NCBI RefSeq assembly: GCF_900128885.1
Contig: NZ_FQTU01000003.1
Span: 138,968-202,967 of the forward strand
Length of the DNA stretch: 64,000 bases
Origin: Alkalibacter saccharofermentans DSM 14828
Lineage (GTDB): Bacteria; Bacillota; Clostridia; Eubacteriales; Alkalibacteraceae
Reading direction: 5' to 3'
Numbering within the stretch: the stretch's first letter is position 1; every line of letters starts with the position of its first letter. A program made the position numbers and the translations under genes. Shown here piece by piece: positions 50,942 through 59,423 of the stretch. The notes under the pieces were generated by a model. It ran no database searches. It was given only the letters and a program-made list of their open reading frames with translations, and had not been told where the DNA came from.

Positions 50942-52294
50942 GTGGATAAAAAGAAGATTATAATAGGTTTAGGTAAAAGTGGAGTTTCCAGCGCCAAATT
51001 TCTTTTGAGAAAAGGCTTTAAGATAATACTGTTTGACAATGATCCCAAAAGTGCACTGGAAAATTCTGACGTAATAAATATATTGGAAATGCCTGGAGTA
51101 GAAGGTGTCTATGACAATCGAGGGGCTGATGAGTTGTTTTTTGATGCGGATGAGGCAATACTAAGTCCGGGCGTTCCCTTGGACAACGAAATAGTACTAA
51201 AGGCTTTAAAGCATGGGATTAAGCTCATTGGAGAAGTGGAACTTGCCTATAGGTACTCTAAAGGAAGGTTTCTAGGCATAACAGGGACAAATGGAAAAAC
51301 CACCACTACGACCTTGATATACGAAATATTCAAAAAAAGTAGATTCAATGCCTTTTTAGGAGGAAATATTGGAAATCCCATCGTGGATTTCATTGAAAAA
51401 CCTGCCGAGAAGGATTATATAATTGCGGAGTTAAGCAGTTTTCAATTGGAAACGATAGATCGGTTCAGGTCGAATATAGCTGTTGTTCTCAACATTACTC
51501 CCGATCATATGGATAGACACAAGACGATGGAAGAGTATGTCAGAGCCAAAAAAAACATCTACAGAAATTCGCAGATTGACGATGTTTTGGTTTTAAATAA
51601 GGATGATGAGATTGTAAAAGCCATGTCAGAGGATTCAAGCTGCAGGGTCGTATATTTTAGCATAACAGATATGCTGGAAAACGGTGCTTATCTTCATGGC
51701 GATTGGTTAATGGCTGCCCAAAACGGTGAATCTGTTCGGATATTGGAAAGAAAAAGCCTGAAAATCCCGGGGCTTCACAATGTGAAAAATGCATTGGCAG
51801 CAATTGCCGCAGCATTTTTTGCCGGAGTGGAACCCAAAGTGATTTCCCAAGCTCTGAATGAATTCAAAGGAGTAGAGCACAGGCTCGAATTTGTAAGAAA
51901 CCTAAGTGGAATAGACTACTACAATGATTCGAAAGGGACGAATACGGATGCAGGTATAATTGCGTTGAATGCCATAGATGGACCAGTAGTACTAATAGCA
52001 GGTGGATACGATAAAAAAGCTGATTTTTCAGAATGGGTGGAGGTTTTTGCAGGAAAAGCCAAGAAAGTGTTCTTAATCGGAGAAACAGCGGATCAAATCA
52101 TAGGCTCTGCCCGAAAAGCGGGTTACAATAGTGTAGAAAAGTGTTTGGACCTGAAAGATGCTGTGGTTAAAGCTAAGGAATTTGCCAAGTCAGGAGATAC
52201 TGTATTGCTTTCTCCGGCTTGTGCCAGTTGGGATATGTTTAAGAGCTACGAAGAAAGAGGACGGATTTTCAAAGATCTGGTAAACAAACTTTAA
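50942..52294 (+). CDS. murD: UDP-MurNAc-L-alanine:D-glutamate ligase MurD
   Basis: 450 residues. N-terminal nucleotide fold KKIIIGLGKSGVSSAKFL, ATP loop GITGTNGKTTTTTLIYEIF, NITPDHMDRHKTMEEYVRAKKNIY, GVEHRLEFVRNLSGIDYYNDSKGTNTDA and LLSPACASWDMFKSYEERG. GTG start at 50942, 5 bases after GGGTGG; another GTG at 50933 lies in that site. Confidence 0.95.
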   Translation: MDKKKIIIGLGKSGVSSAKFLLRKGFKIILFDNDPKSALENSDVINILEMPGVEGVYDNRGADELFFDADEAILSPGVPLDNEIVLKALKHGIKLIGEVELAYRYSKGRFLGITGTNGKTTTTTLIYEIFKKSRFNAFLGGNIGNPIVDFIEKPAEKDYIIAELSSFQLETIDRFRSNIAVVLNITPDHMDRHKTMEEYVRAKKNIYRNSQIDDVLVLNKDDEIVKAMSEDSSCRVVYFSITDMLENGAYLHGDWLMAAQNGESVRILERKSLKIPGLHNVKNALAAIAAAFFAGVEPKVISQALNEFKGVEHRLEFVRNLSGIDYYNDSKGTNTDAGIIALNAIDGPVVLIAGGYDKKADFSEWVEVFAGKAKKVFLIGETADQIIGSARKAGYNSVEKCLDLKDAVVKAKEFAKSGDTVLLSPACASWDMFKSYEERGRIFKDLVNKL

Positions 52295-52313
52295 GCGGGA
52301 TGGAGGACTTGGC

Positions 52314-53423
52314 ATGAAAAAAATTTATCCTTCAGACTTTTGGATAACATTCAGCGTCATAGCATTGACTTGTGTGGGAGTGGTTATGGTATTTAGTGCC
52401 AGCATATACCAGTCCAGTGCGCTGTACGACGATCAATACGCAATATTCCGTAGGCAGCTTATATATTCCGTTTTGGGAATATTTGTAATGTTGTTCGTAT
52501 CCAGAATAGATTATAAAATTTACAAAAGATTTGCCCTTCCGTTGCTAGGGTTATCGTTCATACTGCTTGTACTTGTGTTCGTGCCAGGCATAGGTTATTA
52601 TGCCAATGGCGCGTACAGGTGGATAAGAATCGGAGGGTTGACCCTTCAGACTTCTGAAGTGGCAAAGATTACAATAATAATATTCATGGCTGCTTCCCTT
52701 TCCTGCATCAAGGAGGATGTAAGGAAGTTTTTCAGCGGGTTTGTGCCATATTTGATTCTAATGGGCGTATTTAGCGGCATTATATACCTCCAACCTAATC
52801 TTAGCACAGCAATAATAATTGCCTGCCTTATACTGGGTATGCTGTTCGTAGCTGGAGGCAATATGTTGCACTTGGGTGGGCTATTCGGCGGTGTGGTTTC
52901 AATCATTGTATATTTGATTGCATCAGGATGGAGAAGAGATAGACTTGAAGCATTTTTGTCGCCGGAAGCAAACATCACAGGCAGCGGATGGCAGTCACGG
53001 CAGTCGATACTGGCCCTTGGATCTGGGGGCGTTTTCGGACAGGGTCTCGGGAACGGAAAGCAAAAGATGTTCTTTTTACCGGAACCTCAAAACGACTTCA
53101 TATTTGCCCATATAGGTGAAGAGCTTGGTTTGATAGGAACCCTTCTGATTTTGGTATTTTTCCTAGTGTTGATTTGGCGAGGCGTTAATGTGGCAGTAAA
53201 TGCACCAGATTCATTTTCATCTCTGTTGGCTTTCGGGTTGATACTTATGATAGGACTCCAGGTGGTGATAAATATTGCAGTCGTCGCTCAGCTGATACCT
53301 GTAACGGGCATACCACTCCCCTTCATCAGTGCCGGAGGAACGTCAGTTGTGTTTTTAATGGGAGGAATGGGGATTTTGTTGAATATATCCAGGCATGTAA
53401 CCCCAAAAAGGAGGCAAAAATGA
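52314..53423 (+). CDS. ftsW: Septal peptidoglycan polymerase FtsW (SEDS family)
   Basis: 369 residues, ten hydrophobic helices. VMVFSASIYQS, FVPGIGYYANGAYRWIRIGGLTLQTSEVAKI, YLQPNLSTAIIIACLILGMLFVAGG, GSGGVFGQGLGNGKQKMFFLPEPQNDFIFAHIGEELGL and IPVTGIPLPFISAGGTSVVFLM are SEDS motifs. Polymerises lipid II with the class B PBP encoded upstream. Overlaps murG by 4 bases. Confidence 0.94.
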   Translation: MKKIYPSDFWITFSVIALTCVGVVMVFSASIYQSSALYDDQYAIFRRQLIYSVLGIFVMLFVSRIDYKIYKRFALPLLGLSFILLVLVFVPGIGYYANGAYRWIRIGGLTLQTSEVAKITIIIFMAASLSCIKEDVRKFFSGFVPYLILMGVFSGIIYLQPNLSTAIIIACLILGMLFVAGGNMLHLGGLFGGVVSIIVYLIASGWRRDRLEAFLSPEANITGSGWQSRQSILALGSGGVFGQGLGNGKQKMFFLPEPQNDFIFAHIGEELGLIGTLLILVFFLVLIWRGVNVAVNAPDSFSSLLAFGLILMIGLQVVINIAVVAQLIPVTGIPLPFISAGGTSVVFLMGGMGILLNISRHVTPKRRQK

Positions 53424-54553
53424 AAGTGTTGATAGCGGCTGGCGGAACCGGAGGGCATATTTATCCGGCAATAGCAATAGCAAAGGCGATAAGCGAATAC
53501 GAGGATGGTGCTGAGATCAGGTTTGTCGGCACTGATAGAGGCATGGAGAAGACGATAGTCCCTAATGCTGGCTATCAACTCGAAACAATAAGGGTCAAGG
53601 GATTTGCAAGGAAGCTATCCATGGACACGATAAAAAGTGCCAAGGAGCTTGTTATGGGGATGTTGGATGCCAAGAGGCTTATTAAAAACTACGATCCTGA
53701 TGTTGTGATAGGCATGGGAGGATATGTATGCGGCCCGGTTCTATTGATTGCTTCCAGAATGAGAATCCCTACGATTATCCACGAACAGAATGCTTTTCCT
53801 GGAGCTACCAACAAACTTTTATCTAGGTTTGTGGACAAGGTAGCTATTAGCTTCCCTGAAGCTAAAAGGTATTTTAGAGATAAAGACAAGGTCTTCTTGA
53901 GCGGAAACCCTGTGAGAAAAGAGTTTTTTGAGACTGATAAAAAGTCGGCTAGAGAAAAATTTGGTTTCAGTGAAGATGATTTCGTAATCGTCTCAGCAGG
54001 AGGAAGCTTAGGAGCTGCTTCAATCAACAACGGGATGCTCGAATTGATTAAGGATAAAAAAGATCATGACAAGATTCGAATAATCCATATAACCGGCAAA
54101 GCCAACTACGAAAGCTTCTTGGAGATGCTTAAACAAAATTCCATCGATCCGGATGCATCACCTGGGATAAAAGTGCTTCCTTACAGCGACCACATCTACG
54201 AGATTTACTCATGTGCAGATTTAGTGGTTTCTAGGGCAGGGGCAATGAGCGTTGCGGAATTGTCTGCAACCGGAACCCCGGCGGTTTTGATTCCCTATCC
54301 TTATGCTACGGACAACCATCAGGAATTCAACGCTCGATCTTTGACAGATGATGGGGGGGGGATTTTGATACTGGACAGTGATTTGAAGCAAGATTCCGGA
54401 ATTTTGAAAAGCACAGTCGATTTTCTCATGGAAAATCCGGAAAAGTTAAATAATATGAAAGCAGCAGCAGCAAAAAAAGCTATACCTCAGTCTGATGTGA
54501 TTTTTTATAAAGAGATGAAAAAAATAATTCGATCCGGAAAAGACGGTAGATAA
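53420..54553 (+). CDS. murG: UDP-GlcNAc:lipid I transferase MurG
   Basis: 377 residues. AAGGTGGHIYPAIAIAKAI at the start (lipid I site), VIGMGGYVCGPVLLIA, IIHEQNAFPGATNKLLSRF, SGNPVRKEFF, SAGGSLGAASINN, and the UDP-sugar site SRAGAMSVAELSATGTPAVLIPYPYATDNHQEFNA. Makes lipid II on the inner membrane face. A run of nine Gs (54353-54361) lies within the coding sequence, reading Gly-Gly-Gly in frame. Confidence 0.95.
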   Translation: MKVLIAAGGTGGHIYPAIAIAKAISEYEDGAEIRFVGTDRGMEKTIVPNAGYQLETIRVKGFARKLSMDTIKSAKELVMGMLDAKRLIKNYDPDVVIGMGGYVCGPVLLIASRMRIPTIIHEQNAFPGATNKLLSRFVDKVAISFPEAKRYFRDKDKVFLSGNPVRKEFFETDKKSAREKFGFSEDDFVIVSAGGSLGAASINNGMLELIKDKKDHDKIRIIHITGKANYESFLEMLKQNSIDPDASPGIKVLPYSDHIYEIYSCADLVVSRAGAMSVAELSATGTPAVLIPYPYATDNHQEFNARSLTDDGGGILILDSDLKQDSGILKSTVDFLMENPEKLNNMKAAAAKKAIPQSDVIFYKEMKKIIRSGKDGR

Positions 54554-54554
54554 T

Positions 54555-55301
54555 ATGGACAAAAGGAAAAAAGACAATCTTAAACTAAACTTAAGCAAGT
54601 TGTTTTTTGTACTGTTCGTTTCGGCTTGTATGGTATTATTAACCTATATATGGTTTTTAACTGATTTTTTCAACATTGAGTCAATTGAATACTTTGATTA
54701 CGAGAAAATCGAAGAATCAGATTTAAGAGAAGCCTCAGGGCTTGTGGAGGGAGAAAATATATTTCTGGTCAAAACATCTGAAGCGGTAGATTCCATGAAA
54801 AAACTGGGTTACGTAAAAGAAGCCAGCATCATAAGGGTTTTTCCTGACAGGCTCAGAGTATACATTACAGAAAGAGAACCCATTTGCATAGTGTCGGTAA
54901 GCGGTGGCTATATATATCTTGACGAGCAGGGAGTGGTAGCAGAAGTCGCAGAGAAATTGACAAAATGGACAGTACCGTTGATAACCGGGCTTGAAGATGC
55001 TGCTACTCTAAAGAGCGAAGCGCAGAAACTGGCAATCGAACCTGCTTGGGTTGGAAACAATATACTCGGGGTGCTGGGGTTGCTTAAAGATTTTGAGTTA
55101 ACTGGGAGAATATCGGAAATAAACGTAACAAAAGAAAAACATTTGCATATATATACAAATGGTGGTAGTATAATAAAAGTCAAGGACAAAGAAAACATAC
55201 AGTCGAGAATCAATTTTTTATACACATTTTTAACTGAAAATGACGACAGGATGATCGTAGATTTAACCCATGGAGGAAATCCAACATATACTCCAAGGTA
55301 A
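54555..55301 (+). CDS. ftsQ: Cell division protein FtsQ/DivIB
   Basis: 248 residues: basic cytoplasmic N-terminus, one membrane helix (LFFVLFVSACMVLLTYIWFL), POTRA domain (FNIESIEYFDYEKIEESDLREASGLVEGENIFLVKTSEAVDSMKKLGYVKEASIIRVFPDRLRVYITEREPICIV) and the beta domain. Stabilises the divisome on the outer side of the membrane. One base after murG. Confidence 0.9.
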   Translation: MDKRKKDNLKLNLSKLFFVLFVSACMVLLTYIWFLTDFFNIESIEYFDYEKIEESDLREASGLVEGENIFLVKTSEAVDSMKKLGYVKEASIIRVFPDRLRVYITEREPICIVSVSGGYIYLDEQGVVAEVAEKLTKWTVPLITGLEDAATLKSEAQKLAIEPAWVGNNILGVLGLLKDFELTGRISEINVTKEKHLHIYTNGGSIIKVKDKENIQSRINFLYTFLTENDDRMIVDLTHGGNPTYTPR

Positions 55302-55316
55302 CAAGGAGAGAATATA

Positions 55317-56027
55317 TTGAAAAAGTTTAAAGGAAGAGTGGAGATAGCTGTAATCTGCGTGATCATTGGAGTGATGATTGTGCTTCAGATGCAGACTATA
55401 GGAAACTTGGGGGGGCTGGTCAGCAGCCAAAGGGCAGATGATCTTTTGATCGAGCTAAATCAGCTTAAAAGAGAAAATACCGAACTTTCCCAAAGGGCTG
55501 GGGAACTGTCCAGCAGAGTAGCGGAATTTGAATCTCAAGCAGCGGACAACAGCAGGTACATCGAAAGATTGCTTCAAGACGTTAGCGACGCCAGGACTTA
55601 TTCAGGTCAAACTGATCTTGAAGGTGAAGGGCTTCAGATAACCCTTGATTACGACAGCGTCGAGAACGACGGCTTTGATCCCTTTCTTTACAATTCAGAA
55701 CTCTTGCTTTTACTGGTTAACGAACTTAATGCAGCCGGTGCGGAAGCGATTTCTATTAACGGAGAGAGGCTGGTTAGCATATCTGAAATCAGACTAGCAG
55801 GAAGTCATATAAACATAAACGGAGCCAGGCATTCCAGACCCTTTGTCTTTAAGGTCATAGGAGATGCTAAAACCTTGAGATCGGCAATACTCATAAGAGC
55901 GGGCATAGCAGATATAATGAGGGCTAATTACATAAGCGTATCCATAGAAGAGATGGAAGAATTAACAGTTGAAAAATACGACAGAACAATAAACTTCAGA
56001 TATGCCAAGCCGGTTGGTGAAGAATGA
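55317..56027 (+). CDS. DUF881-family protein, copy 1
   Basis: 236 residues: membrane helix near the N-terminus (VEIAVICVIIGVMIVLQMQTI), a coiled coil (LLIELNQLKRENTELSQRAGELSSRVAEFESQA), then the DUF881 domain (LEGEGLQITLDYDS...LLLLVNELNAAGAEAISINGERLVSISEIRLAGSHININGA...). Family is a standard resident of clostridial and actinobacterial dcw clusters, role unknown. TTG start at 55317 behind AAGGAG. Overlaps copy 2 by 4 bases. Confidence 0.86.
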   Translation: MKKFKGRVEIAVICVIIGVMIVLQMQTIGNLGGLVSSQRADDLLIELNQLKRENTELSQRAGELSSRVAEFESQAADNSRYIERLLQDVSDARTYSGQTDLEGEGLQITLDYDSVENDGFDPFLYNSELLLLLVNELNAAGAEAISINGERLVSISEIRLAGSHININGARHSRPFVFKVIGDAKTLRSAILIRAGIADIMRANYISVSIEEMEELTVEKYDRTINFRYAKPVGEE

Positions 56028-56728
56028 TGGAAAGGCAGTTTAAGAAGTCTGAGTGGCAGGTGTTCGTTGTTTTTGCCATATCCGGATTGATCATGGCTGT
56101 GTTCTTTCTTAACACTTCAAGAGGAACTGGAAGCTGGAACGGAATTATTACGGCAAAGACAATCTACAGCTATCAAAGTGAAATCAGTCAACTGAAAACA
56201 AGAAATGAAGATTTGTATCAAAGCATTTCACAACTCGAAGAAAAGCTGGAATTTTACTCTGTCGACGACCCGGATTACGCAGTTTTGGAAAATGAACTGT
56301 ACAATGAGCTGGTTAAATATGATATAATTACGGGAAAGGGCGACGTGGCAGGGCAAGGCCTGAGAATGGAGCTCTCCGATAGCACCAGGGAACTTGAGCC
56401 TGGGGAAAATATTAATAATTTCATTATCCATAACAGCGATGTTCTGGAAATCATCAATGAGCTCAAGTCAAACGGAGCTGAGGTGATAGCCATAAACGGC
56501 TACAGACTTTCCTGGGATTCCCAGATAGATTGTGCCGGGCCGGTTATTTATATTGACGATTATGTAGCGGGAACGCCGTTTGTAATAGAGGCCATAGGAA
56601 ACAAGGATCGCCTGTATGCCGGCTTGGAAGCTCAAGACAGCATAGTGCAGCTCTTGAGACACTGGGAAATAAATGTATCTATCGAAGAAAAAGAACAAGT
56701 TGTAATTAAAAGCAGGGACAACCTGTAA
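56024..56728 (+). CDS. DUF881-family protein, copy 2
   Basis: 234 residues with the same plan as copy 1: N-terminal membrane helix (WQVFVVFAISGLIMAVFFL), coiled coil (YQSEISQLKTRNEDLYQSISQLEEKLEF), then DUF881 (GQGLRMELSDSTRE...VLEIINELKSNGAEVIAINGYRLSWDSQIDCAGPVIYIDDY). The copies share layout and domain motifs but are strongly diverged, so the duplication is old. Two adjacent ATGs at 56024/56027. Confidence 0.86.
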   Translation: MMERQFKKSEWQVFVVFAISGLIMAVFFLNTSRGTGSWNGIITAKTIYSYQSEISQLKTRNEDLYQSISQLEEKLEFYSVDDPDYAVLENELYNELVKYDIITGKGDVAGQGLRMELSDSTRELEPGENINNFIIHNSDVLEIINELKSNGAEVIAINGYRLSWDSQIDCAGPVIYIDDYVAGTPFVIEAIGNKDRLYAGLEAQDSIVQLLRHWEINVSIEEKEQVVIKSRDNL

Positions 56729-56754
56729 TAGGTTGTTGGAAAGGTGATTTACGG

Positions 56755-57108
56755 ATGATTTTAGCACTAGCAGGACTTGCATTGGGGATTTTTTTAGGAT
56801 TTGTTTTGCCCTTGGATCTCCCTTCATCATACACGTCGTACATGTCCATAGCTTTGTTGGCGTCTTTGGATTCGGTATTTGGAGGAATTAGAGCTGAAAT
56901 GGAAGGACATTTCGATTCTCATATATTCATTTCTGGTTTCTTCGGCAATGTCACGATAGCCACGTTTTTGGCATATTTTGGTGACAGAGTAGGGATTCCC
57001 CTATATTATGCGGCCATATTCACATTCGGTACTAGGCTGTTCCAAAACTTCGCCATAATAAGAAGGATATTTTTAAACAAAATAGAACAAAAATATTATA
57101 AACATTAA
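56755..57108 (+). CDS. sbp: Small basic protein (DUF1290), membrane
   Basis: 117 residues with three or four hydrophobic helices: MILALAGLALGIFLGFVLPLDLPSSYTSYMSIALLASLDSVFGGIRAEMEGHFDSHIFISGFFGNVTIATFLAYFGDRVG... The conserved LDSVFGGIRA motif identifies the Sbp/DUF1290 family, usually between DUF881 genes and ftsZ. Function unknown, probably divisome-related. Confidence 0.88.
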   Translation: MILALAGLALGIFLGFVLPLDLPSSYTSYMSIALLASLDSVFGGIRAEMEGHFDSHIFISGFFGNVTIATFLAYFGDRVGIPLYYAAIFTFGTRLFQNFAIIRRIFLNKIEQKYYKH

Positions 57109-57157
57109 CAGCATTCAACACTCAACAAAAATAATTATTTCTCTAGGGGGTATTACT

Positions 57158-58207
57158 TTGCTTCAATTTGATATGGAATTTGAACAATTCGCTTCGATAA
57201 AGGTAATAGGTGTTGGCGGTGGAGGAAACAACGCAGTCAACAGAATGATTGAGTCGGGACTGAAGGGAGTTAGCTTTGCTGTCGTAAATACTGACAATCA
57301 GGCTTTGTCTCTATCTTTAGCTCAAGAGAGGATTCAGATAGGCGAAAAAACAACTTCAGGATTAGGAGCCGGAGCGAATCCGGAAATTGGTCAAAAATCC
57401 GCCGAAGAAAGTGAAGACATACTGAGAGAGTCCATAAAAGGAGTGGACCTGCTTTTTGTAACAGCTGGCATGGGTGGAGGAACAGGAACGGGAGCCGCTC
57501 CCATAGTCGCGAAAGTAGCAAAGGAAATGGGAGTTCTTACAGTAGGAGTGGTAACAAAACCGTTCTCCTTTGAAGGAAAAGTCAGAATGAACAATGCAGA
57601 CCTTGGGATAAGGCTTCTTAGCGATAGCGTAGATGCCCTTGTTACGATTCCTAACGATAGATTGCTGCAGCTTGCAGACAAGACTACCTCTTTGAGAGAT
57701 GCTTTTAAAATGGCTGATAATGTTTTGTTACAAGGGGTTAGAGGTATTTCTGACCTTATAGCGATTCCGGGACTTGTAAGTTTGGACTTTGCAGACGTAA
57801 AGACCATTATGAAAGACACAGGACTTGCTCACATGGGAGTCGGGGTAGCAACTGGAGAAAACAAGGCTGCAGAAGCTGCGAAGCAAGCTATTCACAGTCC
57901 TTTGCTGGAAACTCAGATAGATGGAGCTACCGGAGTACTTTTAAACATCACAGGGGGATCAAACCTTACCCTGTTCGAGGTGGACCAGGCAGCGGAAATC
58001 GCAAGAGAAGCTGCAGATCCAGATGCGAATGTTATATTTGGTGCTGCTATAGACGAGAGCATGGAGGACGAAATAAAGATCACTGTAATAGCTACGGGGT
58101 TCTCCAATAAGACAGCTCCTGTTCAGCAGACGCATCAGCAAAAAGCCCAGCCATCAAGCCCTATGGATCAATTTGATATCCCAAGCTTTTTGAAAAGAAG
58201 CAAATAG
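57158..58207 (+). CDS. ftsZ: Cell division protein FtsZ
   Basis: 349 residues, tubulin-like GTPase. IKVIGVGGGGNNAVNRMIE, NTDNQAL, GMGGGTGTGAAPIVA (tubulin signature), NNADLGIRLLSDSVDALVTIPNDRLL and the C-terminal conserved peptide DIPSFLKR. The variable linker before that peptide is short (about 25 residues), so the protein is a little below the usual length. TTG start at 57158, 7 bases after GGGGG; homologs also begin with L-x-F-D at this site. No ftsA precedes it. Confidence 0.96.
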   Translation: MLQFDMEFEQFASIKVIGVGGGGNNAVNRMIESGLKGVSFAVVNTDNQALSLSLAQERIQIGEKTTSGLGAGANPEIGQKSAEESEDILRESIKGVDLLFVTAGMGGGTGTGAAPIVAKVAKEMGVLTVGVVTKPFSFEGKVRMNNADLGIRLLSDSVDALVTIPNDRLLQLADKTTSLRDAFKMADNVLLQGVRGISDLIAIPGLVSLDFADVKTIMKDTGLAHMGVGVATGENKAAEAAKQAIHSPLLETQIDGATGVLLNITGGSNLTLFEVDQAAEIAREAADPDANVIFGAAIDESMEDEIKITVIATGFSNKTAPVQQTHQQKAQPSSPMDQFDIPSFLKRSK

Positions 58208-58215
58208 TATTATAC

Positions 58216-58239
58216 GGCGACCTAAAGGTCGTCTTTTTT
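58216..58239 (+). terminator. Terminator of the dcw cluster
   Basis: GGCGACC (58216-58222) pairs with GGTCGTC (58227-58233), one G-T pair, then six Ts; 9 bases after the ftsZ stop. Confidence 0.88.
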
Positions 58240-58283
58240 GCTGGAAAAGAATGTTTGTGTCGTTTTTTAAAACATTCTTATTG

Positions 58284-58312
58284 TGGACATAAAAAAAATG
58301 ATGGGTTATAAT
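58284..58312 (+). promoter_or_regulatory. Promoter of nrdR
   Basis: TGGACA at 58284-58289, 17-base spacer, TATAAT at 58307-58312. Confidence 0.82.
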
Positions 58313-58342
58313 AGTCTTAGTTTTTATTTAGGGGGAGATCGT

Positions 58343-58807
58343 TTGAAATGTCCATTTTGCAATCACATGGAAAGCAAAGTAGTTGATTCCAGGCCAACCG
58401 AGGAAGGAAATGTAATAAGAAGGCGACGGGAATGCTTCAATTGCGCAAAGAGATTCACAACATACGAAAAAATCGAGGACATACCGTTGATGGTTGTGAA
58501 AAAAGGTGGACATCGAGAACAGTTTGACAGAAATAAAATTATGAACGGAATATTGAGAGCTTGTGAAAAACGGCCGATTTCAATAAAACAAATAGAATCT
58601 ATCGTGGACGATATCGAGAAAGAAGTATACCAGACATTGGAAAGAGAAGTGTCTTCAGACGCTATCGGCGAAATGATCATGGAGAATCTCAAAAACCTTG
58701 ACGAGGTCGCTTATGTAAGATTTGCTTCCGTTTACAGACAATTTAAAGATTTGAATACATTTATCGACGAACTAAATAAACTTTTAAAAGAAAACAACCC
58801 TGTTTAA
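58343..58807 (+). CDS. nrdR: Transcriptional repressor NrdR
   Basis: 154 residues, family length. Zinc ribbon CPFCNHMESKVVDSRPTEEGNVIRRRRECFNCAKRFTTYE, then the ATP-cone (VVKKGGHREQFDRNKIMNGILRACEKRPIS...). Senses ATP/dATP and represses ribonucleotide reductase genes, such as the nrdJ at the left end. TTG start at 58343, 5 bases after GGGGGAG, gives the usual (M)KCPFC N-terminus; the frame opens at 58283 but that covers the promoter. Confidence 0.95.
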   Translation: MKCPFCNHMESKVVDSRPTEEGNVIRRRRECFNCAKRFTTYEKIEDIPLMVVKKGGHREQFDRNKIMNGILRACEKRPISIKQIESIVDDIEKEVYQTLEREVSSDAIGEMIMENLKNLDEVAYVRFASVYRQFKDLNTFIDELNKLLKENNPV

Positions 58808-58818
58808 GCAGGGTTTTT
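58796..58818 (+). terminator. Terminator between nrdR and the Nudix gene
   Basis: AACCCTG (58796-58802) pairs with CAGGGTT (58809-58815), then Ts; the nrdR stop codon is in the loop. Confidence 0.8.
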
Positions 58819-58836
58819 GCAATGGAGGGGATAATC

Positions 58837-59367
58837 ATGTTTTATGAAAAGACTATAAATTCCAAGGAAATCTACAAAGGAAGAATAATAGATTTAAGGG
58901 TGGAGGATGTGGAGCTGACCAACGGAACAAAATCTGTGAGGGAAATCATCACCCATGGGGGAGCAAGTGCGATTCTTGCGAACCACAAGGGGAAAGTGAT
59001 TTTGGTCAGGCAATTCAGAAAACCCATCGACAAAGTTCTTCTTGAGATGCCCGCTGGTAAGATAGATCCAGGAGAGGACCCGACAGTGTGCGCGTTAAGA
59101 GAGTTAGAAGAAGAGACTGGCATGAAGGCGACTCATATAACCAAAATTGGCGAAATACATACTACACCTGGTTTCTCCAATGAGCTAATACACATTTATT
59201 ATACTGAAAATCTAGTTGAAGGAAAACTGAACAGGGACGAAGACGAAATGATGGATACCGTAATGGTTGGATTAGATGAGTTGGAGGGCATGATTGAAAA
59301 TGGAGACATAACAGATGGGAAGACGCTGGCAGCGATCGCCATGTGCAGAAAATATTTGTTTAAATAG
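58837..59367 (+). CDS. Nudix hydrolase, ADP-ribose pyrophosphatase type
   Basis: 176 residues. Nudix box GKIDPGEDPTVCALRELEEETGM matches GX5EX7REUXEEXGU exactly; the fold around it (VILVRQFRKPIDKVLLEMPAGK and ...EIHTTPGFSNELIHIYYTENL) is that of NudF/YqkG ADP-ribose pyrophosphatases. Splits ADP-ribose into AMP and ribose 5-phosphate. Start at ATG 58837 behind GGAGGGG. It lies upstream of deoB, both touching ribose phosphate metabolism. Confidence 0.92.
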   Translation: MFYEKTINSKEIYKGRIIDLRVEDVELTNGTKSVREIITHGGASAILANHKGKVILVRQFRKPIDKVLLEMPAGKIDPGEDPTVCALRELEEETGMKATHITKIGEIHTTPGFSNELIHIYYTENLVEGKLNRDEDEMMDTVMVGLDELEGMIENGDITDGKTLAAIAMCRKYLFK

Positions 59368-59423
59368 TTTTAGTTATAGGTATTGATGTAGTATACTTAT
59401 AAAATTTGAGGCAGGTGATTAAA

